Assembly (NCBI GenBank): GCA_963663945.1
Contig: OY760687.1
Span: forward strand, 682,001 to 746,000
Reading direction: 5' to 3'
DNA from: Bin87 sp963663945
Lineage (GTDB): Bacteria > Chloroflexota > Dehalococcoidia > Lucifugimonadales > UBA3495
Length of the DNA: 64,000 bases
The translations under genes were made by a program, and so were the position numbers. Below the pieces are notes generated by a model. The model searched no databases. It was not told where the DNA came from and saw only the letters and a list, made by a program, of their open reading frames with translations. How positions within the stretch are numbered: the stretch's first letter is position 1; each line of letters starts with the position of its first letter. Below, piece after piece: positions 17,027-27,470 of this stretch.

Positions 17027-17720
17027 CCCGCCCGCAAACGATCTTCTCCGGATCGCTTCGACATCATCCGATCAGGTCACCCGTAATCCCGATGACCGGG
17101 AATCAGATCGCGGACTCCAACTATGACGATCCCATGCGGTCCGGACGAGCCATGCCCTGCCGCCGCGACTACATGAGGAGCGCATTGGTCTAGATCTCAC
17201 TTGATGACGGGGCTGGTCCAATACGAAGCCAATATCATCGTCGGCCAATTCAACCCGGTCCGATCCTGGTTTGCGCGCTGGTTACTCATTTCCCGAGACT
17301 CGGTTGGATTTGTGCATCGTCGGTTATTGAAACACTGAGCTGCGGGACCTACCTGACGGTGAAGTGGAACGAGTTGGTCCACGCCTCGCCGTTGCCAGCC
17401 GAGCTCAGGCCTTTAGTACGTACCGTCGCTGCCGGGCCGGCAAGGTATGGTCAAGTTCTTGCTGTTTACCACACTGATGGTGATGGCTTTGCTCGCGGCC
17501 GGCAGCGCCGACGTACTGAACGCCGATGATCGGGATGGTCATCGTAGTCGCCCACGTCGTGCCGGCTGGCAATAGCAATGAAGTCCCGGGTGTCGTTGCC
17601 GGTAAAGGTGCGGTTGGGCGGGAACGCGAAAAATCAGCGCAGGTCGCTCCATACTGGTTGTCATTGTTGATGGGGACGACGACGGCGCCTTGGGATCGTC
17701 CCCGAGTATGACATTGACGG
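17027..17720. other. Region without a supported gene
   Basis: About 690 bp between the helicase and the decayed replication-relaxation pair. Short minus-strand frames contain strings resembling ends of repeat proteins (for example KAITISVVNSKNLTIPC near 17440-17490), but starts and continuous frames are absent. I treat it as decayed sequence. Confidence 0.3.
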
Positions 17721-18601
17721 TTGATGCCCCTGGTGATCGTTTCCAACCTGATACCCGTCCTGGGCAGCGGCGAGCGGCCCATCCGCCGGATGCTGAACAC
17801 GCTGCGCGGCGGCGGGTGGGCGTGGTCGGTGAGGCGGGGAATGACGGAGCGGCGGCAGGAGCGGTGGTTTCTGACCCGCCGAGCGGCGGACCTGCTCTAC
17901 GCCAACGACCACCAGCACGCCGCGCCCCGTGAAGCCGCGCGGGCGGCCCTGCCCTCAGGCTACTCTGCGCCGCCGCCGGCCGACTTCGACCGGCGGTTTG
18001 CGGCGGACCACGAGCACCGGCCTCACTTGGAGCACCTGGCGACTTCGCCCTTTGTTGCGCCGCCGCTACAGGACGACGCCGGAGCGGGCGCTTACCACGA
18101 GCATTCGCCGTGGACGGCCACCAGCCGGGGGATCGAAATGTCCCTGCGCCGCCTGGCCATGATCGAAACGATGTACCGCCTGGCGCCGGAGCTGCTCACG
18201 TCGGGGCATTTGCGCCGGCCGGCGGGGCAATCCCCGTCGGGTCACGACCTGCGGCTGACCGATTTCCGCCTGCTGCGCCAGGGGGGCTTCCATCACGCCG
18301 TGGCCCGCTACGGACCCGACGTGTGGACTCCCTTCATCTACGCCGGTCTCCACGCCACCGAGCGCGCCCTGCGGCGCAAGGAGCAGCACCAGCTGTGGGG
18401 TGTGGACGCCTACGTTTACGAGGAGGATCGCTACCTGCGCATCGCCAACCGGGTGTTCTACGAGGATCCGCAACAGGAGGCGCAGCCCTCGGCGCGGGTG
18501 GTGGCGGCGGCCGAGTTGGCGCGGCAGACCCTGACCGGTTCCACCCCACGCTGATCTGGACGCTGAGCAACGGTTACGGGGGCAACCCATGGTGGAGCTG
18601 A
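17721..18601 (+). pseudogene. Replication-relaxation N-terminal half, decayed copy
   Basis: Paralogue of the gene at 44700-45656. It is truncated at its N-terminus (homology starts at LMPLVIVSNL, missing about 19 residues) but keeps the winged helix (GERPIRRMLNTLRGGG, RRGMTERRQERWFLTRRAAD) and the central domain (SLRRLAMIETMYRLAPELL, ARYGPDVWTPFIYAGLHATE). Close to the end one base is missing relative to the paralogue (GSTP then frameshift), giving a premature TGA at 18552; the original stop would be at 18601. The next gene starts inside its 3' end with the same 13-nt overlap seen in the intact pair. Confidence 0.75.
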
Positions 18602-19360
18602 GAGTCTCCCGGGACCTGGTGGCGGACCCGTCCGGCCATCCCGCCCTGGTGCACTCCGAGAACATCGACCGCTGGCTGGGCCGCAACGCCGACCTGGCCG
18701 TGCTGGAAGGCCCTCGGGCCTATCGGGCGTTCATCACCGTCGCCGAGTTTCCCGCCATGCGGGCGCGGCAGGTCCGGCGCATCGCGGGAGGCTCATCAGC
18801 CCAGGCCGCTCGAATACTGGATGACTGCGTCAATACCGGCCTGGTGGCGGAGTTCGACGGACGCTACTACCTGGCTGAGCTGGGCATGAGGCGGGGGGCC
18901 ACCCTGAGCCGGGTGTCGCTGGCAGCGATTCGCCCCCGCCACGGGGCCTATCTGTAGCCGTGGTATCGAGAACATGAAGCTGAGCACAACGACGGCGTGA
19001 ACCGGCTGGTGGCGCGCTTTGCCCGGGAGGGCGTGGCGGCGGTTGCCGGCTGGCGGGGCGAGGTGAACGTGCCCGACGTGACCCAGGTCCGGCCGGACCT
19101 GCTGGCGCCCGTAGTGTCGGGTCCCTATGGGGGCGGGTTCCATTCGCTGGAGTACGAACGATTCACCGGGAGCCGGCCCACGGAATCCAAGCTGGGGCCC
19201 TACCGCCGGTTGGCGCTGCTGGGGTGGCCGCTGCCGGTGCTGATGGTGTGCGACACCCGGCGGGCGGCGGAGATCTTCCTGGCGGTGGCCGGTGATCTGC
19301 CCCTGCTGGCCACCACCCTGGACCAGGCGTTGGACGGCCCCGTATCCGGCGGCGCTGCAC
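18589..19360 (+). pseudogene. Replication-relaxation C-terminal half, decayed copy
   Basis: Paralogue of the gene at 43879-44712. ATG 18589 gives MVELRVSRDLVADPSGHPAL, a winged helix (MRARQVRRIAGGSSAQAARI) and then TAG at 18955 where the intact copy has GAG (AYLEHWYR). After the stop the frame continues with HNDGVNRLVARFAREGV, VTQVRPDLLAPVV, FHSLEYERF and KLGPYRRLALL, the nuclease-like block. Homology fades near 19360 and the natural stop is lost. Together with the preceding gene it is a dead duplicate of the split operon. Confidence 0.75.
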
Positions 19361-19587
19361 TGCCAGCTGCGGCCGGCGCGTTGACGTCCGGCTCGAAATG
19401 CCGCTCCCCTCTGGCGAACGGCGGCGCAGATGGGGCGTCCGCCGCGCTGGACGACACTGCTTCAGATGCTCTTCGAGAGCCCGCCGCTCCGAAGCGCTTG
19501 GCCCACGACGGCAATGCCCGTCAGCGGTCGCGGGGGTCGGGCATCCGGTGTCGTCAATCCGAGTCGCTCCCCGCTGTGCCGAAGCCG

Positions 19588-20274
19588 CTACTCCTCCAGC
19601 AGACCGTTGCGGACCGCCCACACCACGATCTCCTGCGGGGACTCAAGCCCGAGCTTGTTCTGAACCCGGTAGATGGCGTTGCGCACGGTCACCTTGCTGA
19701 TGCCCATGTCCCTGGCTATCTCCGCATACGCTTTTCCCGTAGCGAACCGGGTGAGCACCTCCCGCTCCCTTGCTGTCAGCAAATCCGTAGCCGGCTTCAC
19801 CACGGCGCCCTCGTCCAACAGCCGGAACGCCCGTCTCACCGCGTCTCCCGGGATCATCAGATTGCCCGCCGCCACCTGCCGCACCGCGTGGATCAACTCA
19901 TCGCTTCCCGTGAACTTCTGAACGAACCCCGTGGCGCCGGCGGCCACGGCCCGGATCACGTCGTCTTCCGCTGCAGAGGCGGTGAGCATCAGCACCCTGG
20001 TGTCGGGCAGCAGCTCCGTGATCTCCCGGCAGGCTTCCACTCCGTCCTTGTGGGGCATGAACAGGTCCATGACGATGACGTCGGGCCGCGTTTCCCGCGC
20101 CACGGTGACGGCCTCAACCCCGTCCGCAGCCTGTCCCGCAACCTCGAAGCCTTCCACGTCCGCCAGGGTGTCGCGCAACCCTCGCCTGGTGACGGGATGA
20201 TCGTCCACCACCAATACCCGGATCACATCTGTCCGGATCACATCTGCCTTGATCACATCAGTCGCTGCCATCAT
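19588..20274 (-). CDS. NarL/FixJ-family response regulator
   Basis: A 228-residue two-component regulator. The receiver domain has the acidic pair in VLVVDDHPV, the phospho-accepting Asp in PDVIVMDLFMPHKDG, the Thr/Ser region LMLTAS and the Lys position in FVQKF. The C-terminal LuxR-type HTH reads LLTAREREVLTRFATG through GISKVTVRNAIYRVQNKLGL. The start ATG-ATG at 20274 has AGGAG five nt before it and overlaps the end of the kinase gene by 17 bp, so the pair is translationally coupled. The first 18 residues carry three imperfect copies of a 15-bp repeat encoding DVI(K/R). It probably acts on promoters under control of the upstream kinase. Confidence 0.93.
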   Translation of the reverse strand: MMAATDVIKADVIRTDVIRVLVVDDHPVTRRGLRDTLADVEGFEVAGQAADGVEAVTVARETRPDVIVMDLFMPHKDGVEACREITELLPDTRVLMLTASAAEDDVIRAVAAGATGFVQKFTGSDELIHAVRQVAAGNLMIPGDAVRRAFRLLDEGAVVKPATDLLTAREREVLTRFATGKAYAEIARDMGISKVTVRNAIYRVQNKLGLESPQEIVVWAVRNGLLEE

Positions 20275-21478
20275 CGTCTCCTGTTCGAACTGTCGCGTAG
20301 GGAGCCACGCAGGTGACGGTGGTCCCGACATCCGGCTCGCCCGTCTCCACGATGAGTCTGCCGCCCAGCCGCCGGGCGTCTTTCTCCATGCCGGCGAAAC
20401 CGCGGCCCCGCTCGGCGTAGTCGCTGGGCAGCCCCACCCCGTCGTCGGAGACGGACAGGCGCACGGCGTCGGCCCCGAAGTCGAGCCTGACCTCAACCCG
20501 TTTCGCTTGCGCGTGGAGAAAGGCGTTGGTCAGGGCGTTGTGGGCGATGGCGAGGAGACCGGCCTGCGCCTCCGCCGCCAGCGGCGGCTCCACGCCCGAC
20601 TGCATCGTCTCGGTTGGAACCGAGGTGATGGCCCCGAAGGTCGCAGCGTGGGACCGCAACACCGGTCCGAGCTGCTGCCCCTCGAATAGCCGGCCCATGT
20701 CGATGGGTCGCCTGAGTTCCCACATTGCCGATTTCGACAGCTCTGACGTCGCGGCCAGGCGCTCGACCAACCTGGGGTTCGAATCCCCGGCCAGACTGAT
20801 GGCGCCGTCAATCCCCAGGCCGATCATGTAGGCGGTCTGGGCCACGGTGTCGTGGATGGACTGCGACAGATCGATGCGTTCCTGCTGCATCCGTCGCTCC
20901 CCCTCCATCGCCGCCTGCCGCTGGGCGCGCTCAAACCGGACGATGAGGCTGACGGCAACGGTCATGAGATACATCGTCGCCAGCCTGGCTCCCAGCTCCT
21001 TCACGTCGCCGGAGGCCATGTCCAGGCCGGGCCCCACCAGCAGGCACACCAGGGCGTAGGCGACCGCGACGGTCGTGGTCCACGCCAGAACGAGGGAGAA
21101 CGAGGAAAAGATGACCACGAAAGCGCCCAGGGCGGGATACAAGTAGAGGAAGGTGTAGTTATCAAATCCGCCCTGGTGGATCAGGATATGGGACGTGGTG
21201 AAGGCGAAGTCCATGGCGCTTAACCCCAGCGCCCAGCCCCAGTTGACCGTCCGGTTGGTGAGCAACCGGTGGTGGACCAGGCCGTTCAGCGCGGCTACCG
21301 GAACATGCAGAACCGCGTGCTCCAAGTCATGGGGGTAGGAAAACTCCAGAGGGTACGCGAGGTGAGCAACGCCAATGAGCAGCAGGAACCAGCGACCCCA
21401 GACCGTGACTCGCACCGCCGGGCGCACCACGTCCGGTTCGACCCAGACGAACCGTTGCAATCGCTGGTAATGGCTCAA
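20258..21478 (-). CDS. Membrane sensor histidine kinase (NarL-type, HisKA_3)
   Basis: A 406-residue sensor with about six membrane segments in residues 25-180, a coiled linker (RFERAQRQAAMEGERRMQQE), the dimerisation/phosphoacceptor box RIDLSQSIHDTVAQTAYMIG with His at the expected place, and a HATPase_c domain: N-box IAHNALTNAFLHA, G1 DDGVGLP, G2 ERGRGFAGM and a terminal GTTVTC. There is no extracytoplasmic ligand domain, so the signal is probably sensed within the membrane. It shares architecture and many residues with the kinase at 54527-55795. The upstream 550 bp leads to the first giant secreted protein. Confidence 0.92.
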   Translation of the reverse strand: MSHYQRLQRFVWVEPDVVRPAVRVTVWGRWFLLLIGVAHLAYPLEFSYPHDLEHAVLHVPVAALNGLVHHRLLTNRTVNWGWALGLSAMDFAFTTSHILIHQGGFDNYTFLYLYPALGAFVVIFSSFSLVLAWTTTVAVAYALVCLLVGPGLDMASGDVKELGARLATMYLMTVAVSLIVRFERAQRQAAMEGERRMQQERIDLSQSIHDTVAQTAYMIGLGIDGAISLAGDSNPRLVERLAATSELSKSAMWELRRPIDMGRLFEGQQLGPVLRSHAATFGAITSVPTETMQSGVEPPLAAEAQAGLLAIAHNALTNAFLHAQAKRVEVRLDFGADAVRLSVSDDGVGLPSDYAERGRGFAGMEKDARRLGGRLIVETGEPDVGTTVTCVAPYATVRTGDDDGSD

Positions 21479-21609
21479 TTAGATACGCCGCACATTTCGA
21501 TGCTCGGGGTTGGGGGTTCGCACACGCTGGCAGGCCCAAGCGTCAACTCGCCGGGAAGGTTTATCAATCTCCCGGCGCCATCGCAGCAAATGTAACGCGC
21601 GTGGCGCGC

Positions 21610-21970
21610 TCACGCTAGGTTCGCAAAGACACACTGGTCTGTACGTTCCGGCAACACTTTATACCTGTGTGTTATGTACGAAGTGATGTGTATGGATATG
21701 CAACAAGTACTCCAAGAGTCAAACCAAAAAATACACCATCGAACCTAGTCTCCGGGGACTGCCGGCGGCTAGGTTAAGCTGCCCATGACAAGCCTGGTAC
21801 CGAACCGACGCTGCGGTTCGCCGGAGAGACCAGGCAAAGATCATGTCGTCTTCGGTTTGCACAATTGAAGAGCGCATTCGCCGCCGGCCCAACGCCGGCG
21901 GCAAGGGCCGCGGCGCAAGTTTTCACGAAGCACAACCAACCGGCCGCAACATCAGAGGAACACGCGCAGA
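21610..21970 (+). promoter_or_regulatory. 5' regulatory module upstream of first repeat protein
   Basis: This region and 30845-31104 share an ordered set of blocks: a GGTTCGCAAAGACACACTGG-like block, an AT-rich block CACTTTATACCTGT...TTATGTAC.AAGTG, CCATCGAACCTAG, a spaced CTAGG, and GAGGAACAC before the start. AACCTAG and CTAGGTT are inverted repeats with about 21 nt between. CGAACCG/CGGTTCG at 21801-21820 forms an extra hairpin with no T-run. AT-richness in a GC-rich genome suggests the promoter lies in the 21650-21730 part. Confidence 0.5.
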
Positions 21971-23203
21971 GTGAGGAAGACCATGGCGAACCGCACCCCG
22001 CCCTGCTCGGGTTTCAGTAGGAGAAACACGATGCTGAGCGGCAGGTTGTCGGCGAGGCCGTTGCTGTTGGCGGCAGCCTTGGCGTTCTCCCTGGCGCTGG
22101 TGGTAGCTCTTGCCTGGAGAGGAGCTGGCCCAACCGCGGCGCAGGACGGCGACACCGAAGTCCCCGCGAAGCCCACCGGGTTGAGCGTTGCCACGGAGCC
22201 GGGTTCGCTGGACGTGTCGGCGGACTGGGACGACGTTGCGGGAGCCGACGACTATGTCGTGCGCTGGCGTCCCAAGGACGGACAGCTGAACGACGGCGTG
22301 AGGGTCGCATCTTCCAGCGCCGCCGTCTCCGTGGCGGACTACGGCCGGTGGGTGGTGCGAGTGCACGCGTGCAACGACGCCAGCTGCGGCAAACCCGTGG
22401 CCAGGCAGTTCGAGGTTGAACCTGCCCCGGAGCCGACACCGGAACCCACTCCTGAACCCACACCGGAGCCCGCGCCGGAGCCGCCCGCCAAGCCCACCGG
22501 CTTGAGCCTTGCATCTGAGGCCGGCTCGCTGGTTGTCTCAGCGGACTGGGACGACGTTGCGGGAGCCGACGACTACCTCGTGCGCTGGCGGCGGCCCGGG
22601 CCGGACCAGGCAATGAACGAGGGAGTGAGGACCCAGTCCTCCAACGCCGCCATCACCGTGGCGGACTACGGCCGGTGGACGGTGCGGGTGGAAGCGTGCA
22701 ACGCCGGAGGCTGCGGGCCGGGCGTGTCCAAGACGGTGCGGTTGTGACAGGCCAGGCCGGGCCAACCGCAGAGCCTGGTGGTGAGCGTGACGCCGGGGGA
22801 GCTGGATCTCACCGCCAGTTGGGATGCGGTGGAGGGAGCGGCGTCCTACCGGATCGGGTGGCGGCGACCGACTGGAAGCTTCGCGGCGGATGACCAGGTC
22901 ACGACCACGGATGCCAGCGCCGCCATCACGACGCCGGACTACGGCCAGTGGGTGGTGCGCGTGGAAGGGTGCAACGACGCCGGCTGCGGACCGGGCGTGA
23001 ACCGGACCGTGACGCTGGTGCAGACCAACCGGCCGCCGGCGCTTGATGACCAGGCGGACAACTACGCCGGGTTCGTGGAAACAGGCAACGCGCCCCGGGG
23101 CATACTGGTGAGCAAGCTCTACGACGGCATCTTCAGCGATCCAGACGGCGACACGCTGACCTACACCGTCTCGGTTCCCGCCGACCGCAGCACGCTGGTG
23201 GAC

Positions 23204-23208
23204 ACGGT
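23204..23208 (+). repeat. Target-site duplication ACGGT, left of IS21 copy 1
   Basis: ACGGT at 23204-23208 is repeated at 25644-25648 directly after the terminal CA. The five-base direct repeat fixes the element ends and shows a genuine transposition event. Confidence 0.9.
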
Positions 23209-23294
23209 TGATAGACGACAATAAGGAATGCCTCTTGCGCCGACTATTCTTGCCGGTTGGGATGGTGTAAATCGTCCGGCACGGAGGTGCCGGA

Positions 23295-24797
23295 TTGATC
23301 AAGGACCGACAAGTCAGACTTTTGAGGCAAAAACGTATGGAAGGCAAGACACAGGAGACGGCGGCCGCCATGTCTGGGATGAGCGTGCGGTCGGCGCGCA
23401 AATGGCAGAGTGGCCCGTTGCCGTCGGAGACCAAACCGGAGCGCTGGTGGCGCACTCGGTCCGACCCCTTCGACGGGGTGTGGGAAGAGGAGATTGAGCC
23501 CCTGCTGCGGGACGACCCCAAGGGCAAGCTGAAGGCAACGACGATTATCGAATGGCTGGAGGAGCAGCATCCTGGCCAGTTCAGCGCCTCCCAGCTGCGC
23601 ACCCTGCAACGACGATTACAGGACTGGCGGGCGCTGAATGGCCCGGATCAGGAGGTTTACTTCCCCCAGGAGCATCCGCCGGGTCGGGAGGCCCAGTTTG
23701 ATTTCACCCACTGCAGCGCCCTGGGGGTGACCGTCGCCGGTGAGCCCTACCCCCACCTGCTGTTTCAGCTGATCCTCAGCCACTCGGGCTGGCGCTACGC
23801 GGAGGTCGCCGCCGGCGAGACCTTCCTGGCCCTCAAGCAGGGATTACAGAATGCGCTCTGGGCCCTGGGCGGCGTACCGGAGGTGGTGCGTTCCGACAAT
23901 ACCTCTGCTGCCACCCACGAGATGAAACGCAGCCGAGGCCGGGCGCTAAACGACAATTACGCCGCCCTGCTGGACCACTACGGTGTCCGATCCACCCGCA
24001 TCAATCCTGGCAAGAGCCACGAAAACGGCGTTGCCGAGCACGCTCACTACCGTTTGAAGGATGCCGTGGACCAGGCTTTGATCATGCGCGGCAGCCGCGA
24101 TTTCCACACCGCCGACGACTACGCCGGTTTCGTACGGGAGATGGTGGAGAAGCGAAACCGCCTGGTGCGGGGGAAGCTGGAGCAGGAAATGGCTTGCCTA
24201 AGACCCCTGCCGCCAGCCCCCATGCCGGAATACGCCAACTACCAGTCCAAGGTGCGCCGGTGGAGTACGATCCAGGTGGCGGGACGCAGCTACAGCGTCC
24301 CGTCCCGGCTCATTGGCAAGGTGGTACAGATCCGCCTCTATTCCGAGCACGTGGAAGTGTACTACAAGGGCCACTTTGTGGAACGCATGGCGCGCGTGCA
24401 CGGTGATGGGGAAGTAAACGTCAATTACCGCCACGTGATCAATTCCCTGGTGCGCAAGCCCGGAGCATTCGCCCGGTACCGCTTCAGGGAGCAGCTCTTT
24501 CCCACCCTGCACTTCCGGCTGGCCTACGATGCGCTCAGGCAGTGGCGCGGTGAGCGCGCCGACGTGGAGTACGTGCGCATCCTGCACCTGGCGGCCACCA
24601 CCATGGAGGTCATGGTGGACAGCGCCCTGTCGCTGCTGCTGGAGACCGGTCAGCCCTTCGACTACGCCGAGGTGCGGGAACTGGCCGAGCCCAGGGTGCC
24701 CCAGGCTCCGGTGCTGGTCCTCTCTGGGAAGCCGGACCTGAAGATCTACGACGGTCTGCTCACGAGCAGTACGGCCATGGTGGGGGTGTGCGCATGA
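23295..24797 (+). CDS. istA: IS21 transposase IstA
   Basis: A 500-residue DDE transposase. An N-terminal helix-turn-helix (MEGKTQETAAAMSGMSVRSA) is followed by the catalytic core: first Asp in EAQFDFTHCSALGV, second in VVRSDNTSAA, Glu in NPGKSHENGVAE. A Mu-type C-terminal beta domain follows (WSTIQVAGRSYSVPSRLIGK). It starts at TTG 23295 with GGAGG upstream; the plain ATG at 23337 would remove part of the HTH. The end overlaps istB by 10 bp. The family cuts and joins element ends, with IstB as regulator. Confidence 0.95.
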   Translation: MIKDRQVRLLRQKRMEGKTQETAAAMSGMSVRSARKWQSGPLPSETKPERWWRTRSDPFDGVWEEEIEPLLRDDPKGKLKATTIIEWLEEQHPGQFSASQLRTLQRRLQDWRALNGPDQEVYFPQEHPPGREAQFDFTHCSALGVTVAGEPYPHLLFQLILSHSGWRYAEVAAGETFLALKQGLQNALWALGGVPEVVRSDNTSAATHEMKRSRGRALNDNYAALLDHYGVRSTRINPGKSHENGVAEHAHYRLKDAVDQALIMRGSRDFHTADDYAGFVREMVEKRNRLVRGKLEQEMACLRPLPPAPMPEYANYQSKVRRWSTIQVAGRSYSVPSRLIGKVVQIRLYSEHVEVYYKGHFVERMARVHGDGEVNVNYRHVINSLVRKPGAFARYRFREQLFPTLHFRLAYDALRQWRGERADVEYVRILHLAATTMEVMVDSALSLLLETGQPFDYAEVRELAEPRVPQAPVLVLSGKPDLKIYDGLLTSSTAMVGVCA

Positions 24798-25606
24798 TGG
24801 ACACCGACACCAGCGTGATCCCGGAGCGCATCGGTCAGCTCTGCCGCGAATTCAAGCTGCCCACCATGGGCGCTCAGTCGGTGGCCCGTTTCACCGAGGC
24901 TGGCCACGGCGAGGCCCTGTCCACCTTCCTGGAGGTGCTGGAGCAGGAAGCCGAGGATCGCCGCCACCGGCGCATCAACCGGCTGCGTCAGGCGTCCCGG
25001 CTCCCCTCGGGCAAGACCTGGGAGACCTTCGAGCATCACCGGATGCCCCTCGCTCTACGGCAGCAGATGGACCAACTGGCCCAGGGCAGCTTCGTGGATC
25101 ACGGCGTCAACGTGCTGGCCTTCGGGCTCCCCGGCACCGGCAAGACCCACGCGCTCTGCGCTCTGGGACACCGCCTGGTGGAGGCCGGCCACTCCGTCCT
25201 CTTCGCACCGGCCTACCGTCTGGTGCAGGATCTGCTGGCCGCCAAGCGTGACTTCGACCTGCCCCGACAACTGCGCAAGCTGGACAACTTCGACTTCCTC
25301 CTCCTGGACGATCTCGGCTACCTGCCCCAGGGTACTGAGGAGTCCGAGGTCCTCTTCACCCTCATCGCAGAACGCTACGAACGCCGGTCGTTGGGCATCA
25401 CGTCCAACCTGGTCTTCTCGGAGTGGGAGCGCATCTTTGCCAATCCCATGGCCACCGCCGCAGCGATTGACCGGGTGGTTCACCACTCCGTCATCCTGGA
25501 ATTCGACGTCCCCAGCTACCGGACTGACGCAGCACAGCAACGCGGCGAGACTGCCGCGGCCGACGCCAACGCTGCGCCTGCCAAGGAGGTGAACCGGCAA
25601 AACTAA
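24788..25606 (+). CDS. istB: IS21 helper ATPase IstB
   Basis: A 272-residue DnaC-like AAA+ ATPase: N-terminal helical domain, Walker A FGLPGTGKTHAL (about residue 113), Walker B FLLLDDLGYLP, sensor region LGITSNLVFSEWERIF, and the terminal signature RVVHHSVILEFDVPSYR. IstB assembles on target DNA and activates IstA. It overlaps istA with the usual short overlap and ends 37 bp before the right terminus. Confidence 0.95.
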   Translation: MRMMDTDTSVIPERIGQLCREFKLPTMGAQSVARFTEAGHGEALSTFLEVLEQEAEDRRHRRINRLRQASRLPSGKTWETFEHHRMPLALRQQMDQLAQGSFVDHGVNVLAFGLPGTGKTHALCALGHRLVEAGHSVLFAPAYRLVQDLLAAKRDFDLPRQLRKLDNFDFLLLDDLGYLPQGTEESEVLFTLIAERYERRSLGITSNLVFSEWERIFANPMATAAAIDRVVHHSVILEFDVPSYRTDAAQQRGETAAADANAAPAKEVNRQN

Positions 25607-25643
25607 TCGACGATAAATCGGCAAGAATGGTTGACGCGGGACA

Positions 25644-25648
25644 ACGGT
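25644..25648 (+). repeat. Target-site duplication ACGGT, right of IS21 copy 1
   Basis: Second copy of the ACGGT duplication. Reading resumes here in the same frame as the host gene, which is what makes precise excision restorative. Confidence 0.9.
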
Positions 25649-27470
25649 ATATGTCCACGAGGATACCAATCGGGTGTTCATACGGCTGGACGCCGAGGAC
25701 GACTGGGGTGCGGTCACGCCGGAGCTGGCGAAGCCGCTGGTCACCACGGTGACCCTCACCGCCACCGACCCCGACGGGCTATCCGCCTCGGTAACGGGTC
25801 AGTTCCGCACCAACTGGGAGAGCAGCCCCGCTCCGCTGGCCGTCTGCGACCGCACGACCCAGGTGAGGGACGCCCTGGCTGCGCTGGCCGACAAGAACTG
25901 CGAGGACGTCGGCGCTGGTGACTTGGTCCAGGTGGTCAAGCTGGACCTGTCGAACACGGGTCTGCGCTCGCTGAAGTCGGGAGACTTCTCCGGCATGAGC
26001 AGCCTGAGGGAAGTGGACATCTCCGGCAACGCAGACACCTCGTGGAGCGGTGTGTGCGGCCCCGGCAAGTGGGGCGCCAGCGTAACCTCGATCAACCTGA
26101 TCGGCAACAGGCTCGGGGGCAGCGGCGCGGCGATGCCGGGGAACTGCTTCGCCGGTGCGCCCAACCTGGGGGCCCTGTACCTGGCCGGCAACGGGATCAC
26201 CTCGCTTCCCGCCAATGCGTTCGGTAATCCGTCCACCAGGCTGACCAAGCTGCGATTCCTGGGTCTCGGCTGGAATCGAATCACCTCGCTGCCGGCGAAT
26301 GTGTTCGACGGTCTCGACAAGCTCCTGGAACTGGAACTGAGCGGAAACGCCCTCACCTCTACCGGGTTGCCGGCGAAGGTGTTCAGCGGCGTGTCCAGCC
26401 TCCGGTGGCTGGAGCTCAACAGCCAATCCACGCTGACCGGCATTCCGGCGGGCCTGTTCAACGGCCTGTCCAGGCTGGAGGAGCTCGACCTGGCGAACAA
26501 CGGCATCACGTCCACCGGCCTGCCCGACAACGTGTTTTCGCCCCTGACCGGCCTGGAAGGGCTGGCTCTGTTCGGCAACCCCGGCTCGCCCTTCACCCTC
26601 ACGGACAAGGGGGTCAGGTCCGGCGCAAGCGTCACTCAGACTTTATTGTCTCCCACCGGTTTCGCAGTCGAGCCGGTCAGCGGAGGGGTGAAGTTGAGCT
26701 GGGACAAGCCCGCCGACACCAGCATCAGCCATCAATACCGGTACCTGGTGAACGACAGCGATGACTGGACCGGCTGGGCGGACATCGGCAGTCCGACCAC
26801 GTCGGGCAGCAAGCTGGAACATACCGTCAGCAGCGGACTGACCAGCGGCAATAGCTACTTCTTCCAGCTCCGGACGTTGGATGATGGAGCCGGCAGCTAT
26901 CACGCCAATGCCGATTGTAGCGCAGTCTTCGGCACGTCGGGCAATGACACGTTGACCGGCGACGATTATGCCGACTGCATCATCGGTCTGGATGGCAACG
27001 ACACCCTGAACGGCGGCCACGGCGGCGACGAGCTGGAGGGCGGCGAAGGCGACGACACACTCTGGGGCGGCTTCGGCAACGACAAGCTCGCCTCGGGCGA
27101 TGGTGTTGACACCGTCAAAGGCGGCAATGGCGCCGACGAATTCTACTTCTACTGGGATTTTGGCGCCGTCACCATCTCCGATTACACCACGGGGGAAAAG
27201 ATCTGGATATGCATAGGTTCCGGTCAGGGCAGCGGCAAAGGACAGGTGAGGTGGACGGGGCAAGCCAGCGGCAGTGATTGGGAAATCACGGTTATCAGCA
27301 ATAGCAAGTACACCGGCAACGATTTCACGGATGGCACCATCACCCTGACGGGGGTGAGCACGTCACCGGGCAGCAACATAGCGTGGTCTGACCCCAACGC
27401 CTCGGACGGCACCGGGTGTGATCTTCTTCCCTAGACGCAACCGAGTTTGAACCGAAAAGGAGGCGTACCC

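Larger units (their letters stand above)
23209..25643 (+). mobile_element. IS21-family insertion sequence, copy 1
   Basis: A 2435-bp element with terminal TG...CA, istA and istB overlapping, and a 5-bp target duplication. Both ends carry subterminal copies of ATTCTTGCCG in inverted orientation (near 23246 on the plus strand, near 25621 on the minus strand), as expected for the multiple terminal repeats of this family. It is inserted in the giant repeat-protein gene. The copy at 45666-48100 has the same length and the same encoded proteins, so transposition is recent. Confidence 0.95.
22031..27434 (+). pseudogene. Giant secreted FnIII/cadherin-like/LRR/RTX protein, interrupted
   Basis: Read without the insertion this was one gene of about 990 codons. 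ATG 22031 (AGGAG eight nt upstream) begins a signal peptide (LLLAAALAFSLALVVAL). Three fibronectin-III-like repeats follow (VSADWDDVAGADDY...VRWR), separated by a Glu-Pro-Thr linker, then a cadherin-like module (DPDGDTLTYTVSVPADRS), leucine-rich repeats (25940-26590), another FnIII-like unit and Ca-binding RTX nonapeptides (GNDTLNGGHGGDELEGG). TGA at 22745 replaces CGA found in the next gene. An IS21 element splits codon Val at 23207; precise removal of IS plus one ACGGT restores TVYVHEDTNRVFIRLDAEDD. The likely role was adhesion at the cell surface. Confidence 0.85.

Noticed and set aside
20772..20795. GGTTCGAATCCCCGGCC resembles a tRNA T-arm
   Set aside because: It lies inside the intact histidine kinase gene and no acceptor, D or anticodon stem can be formed around it.
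21790..21870. Hairpin CGAACCG/CGGTTCG and nearby GC boxes considered as a riboswitch or terminator
   Set aside because: No known riboswitch consensus could be matched and no T-run follows the stem.
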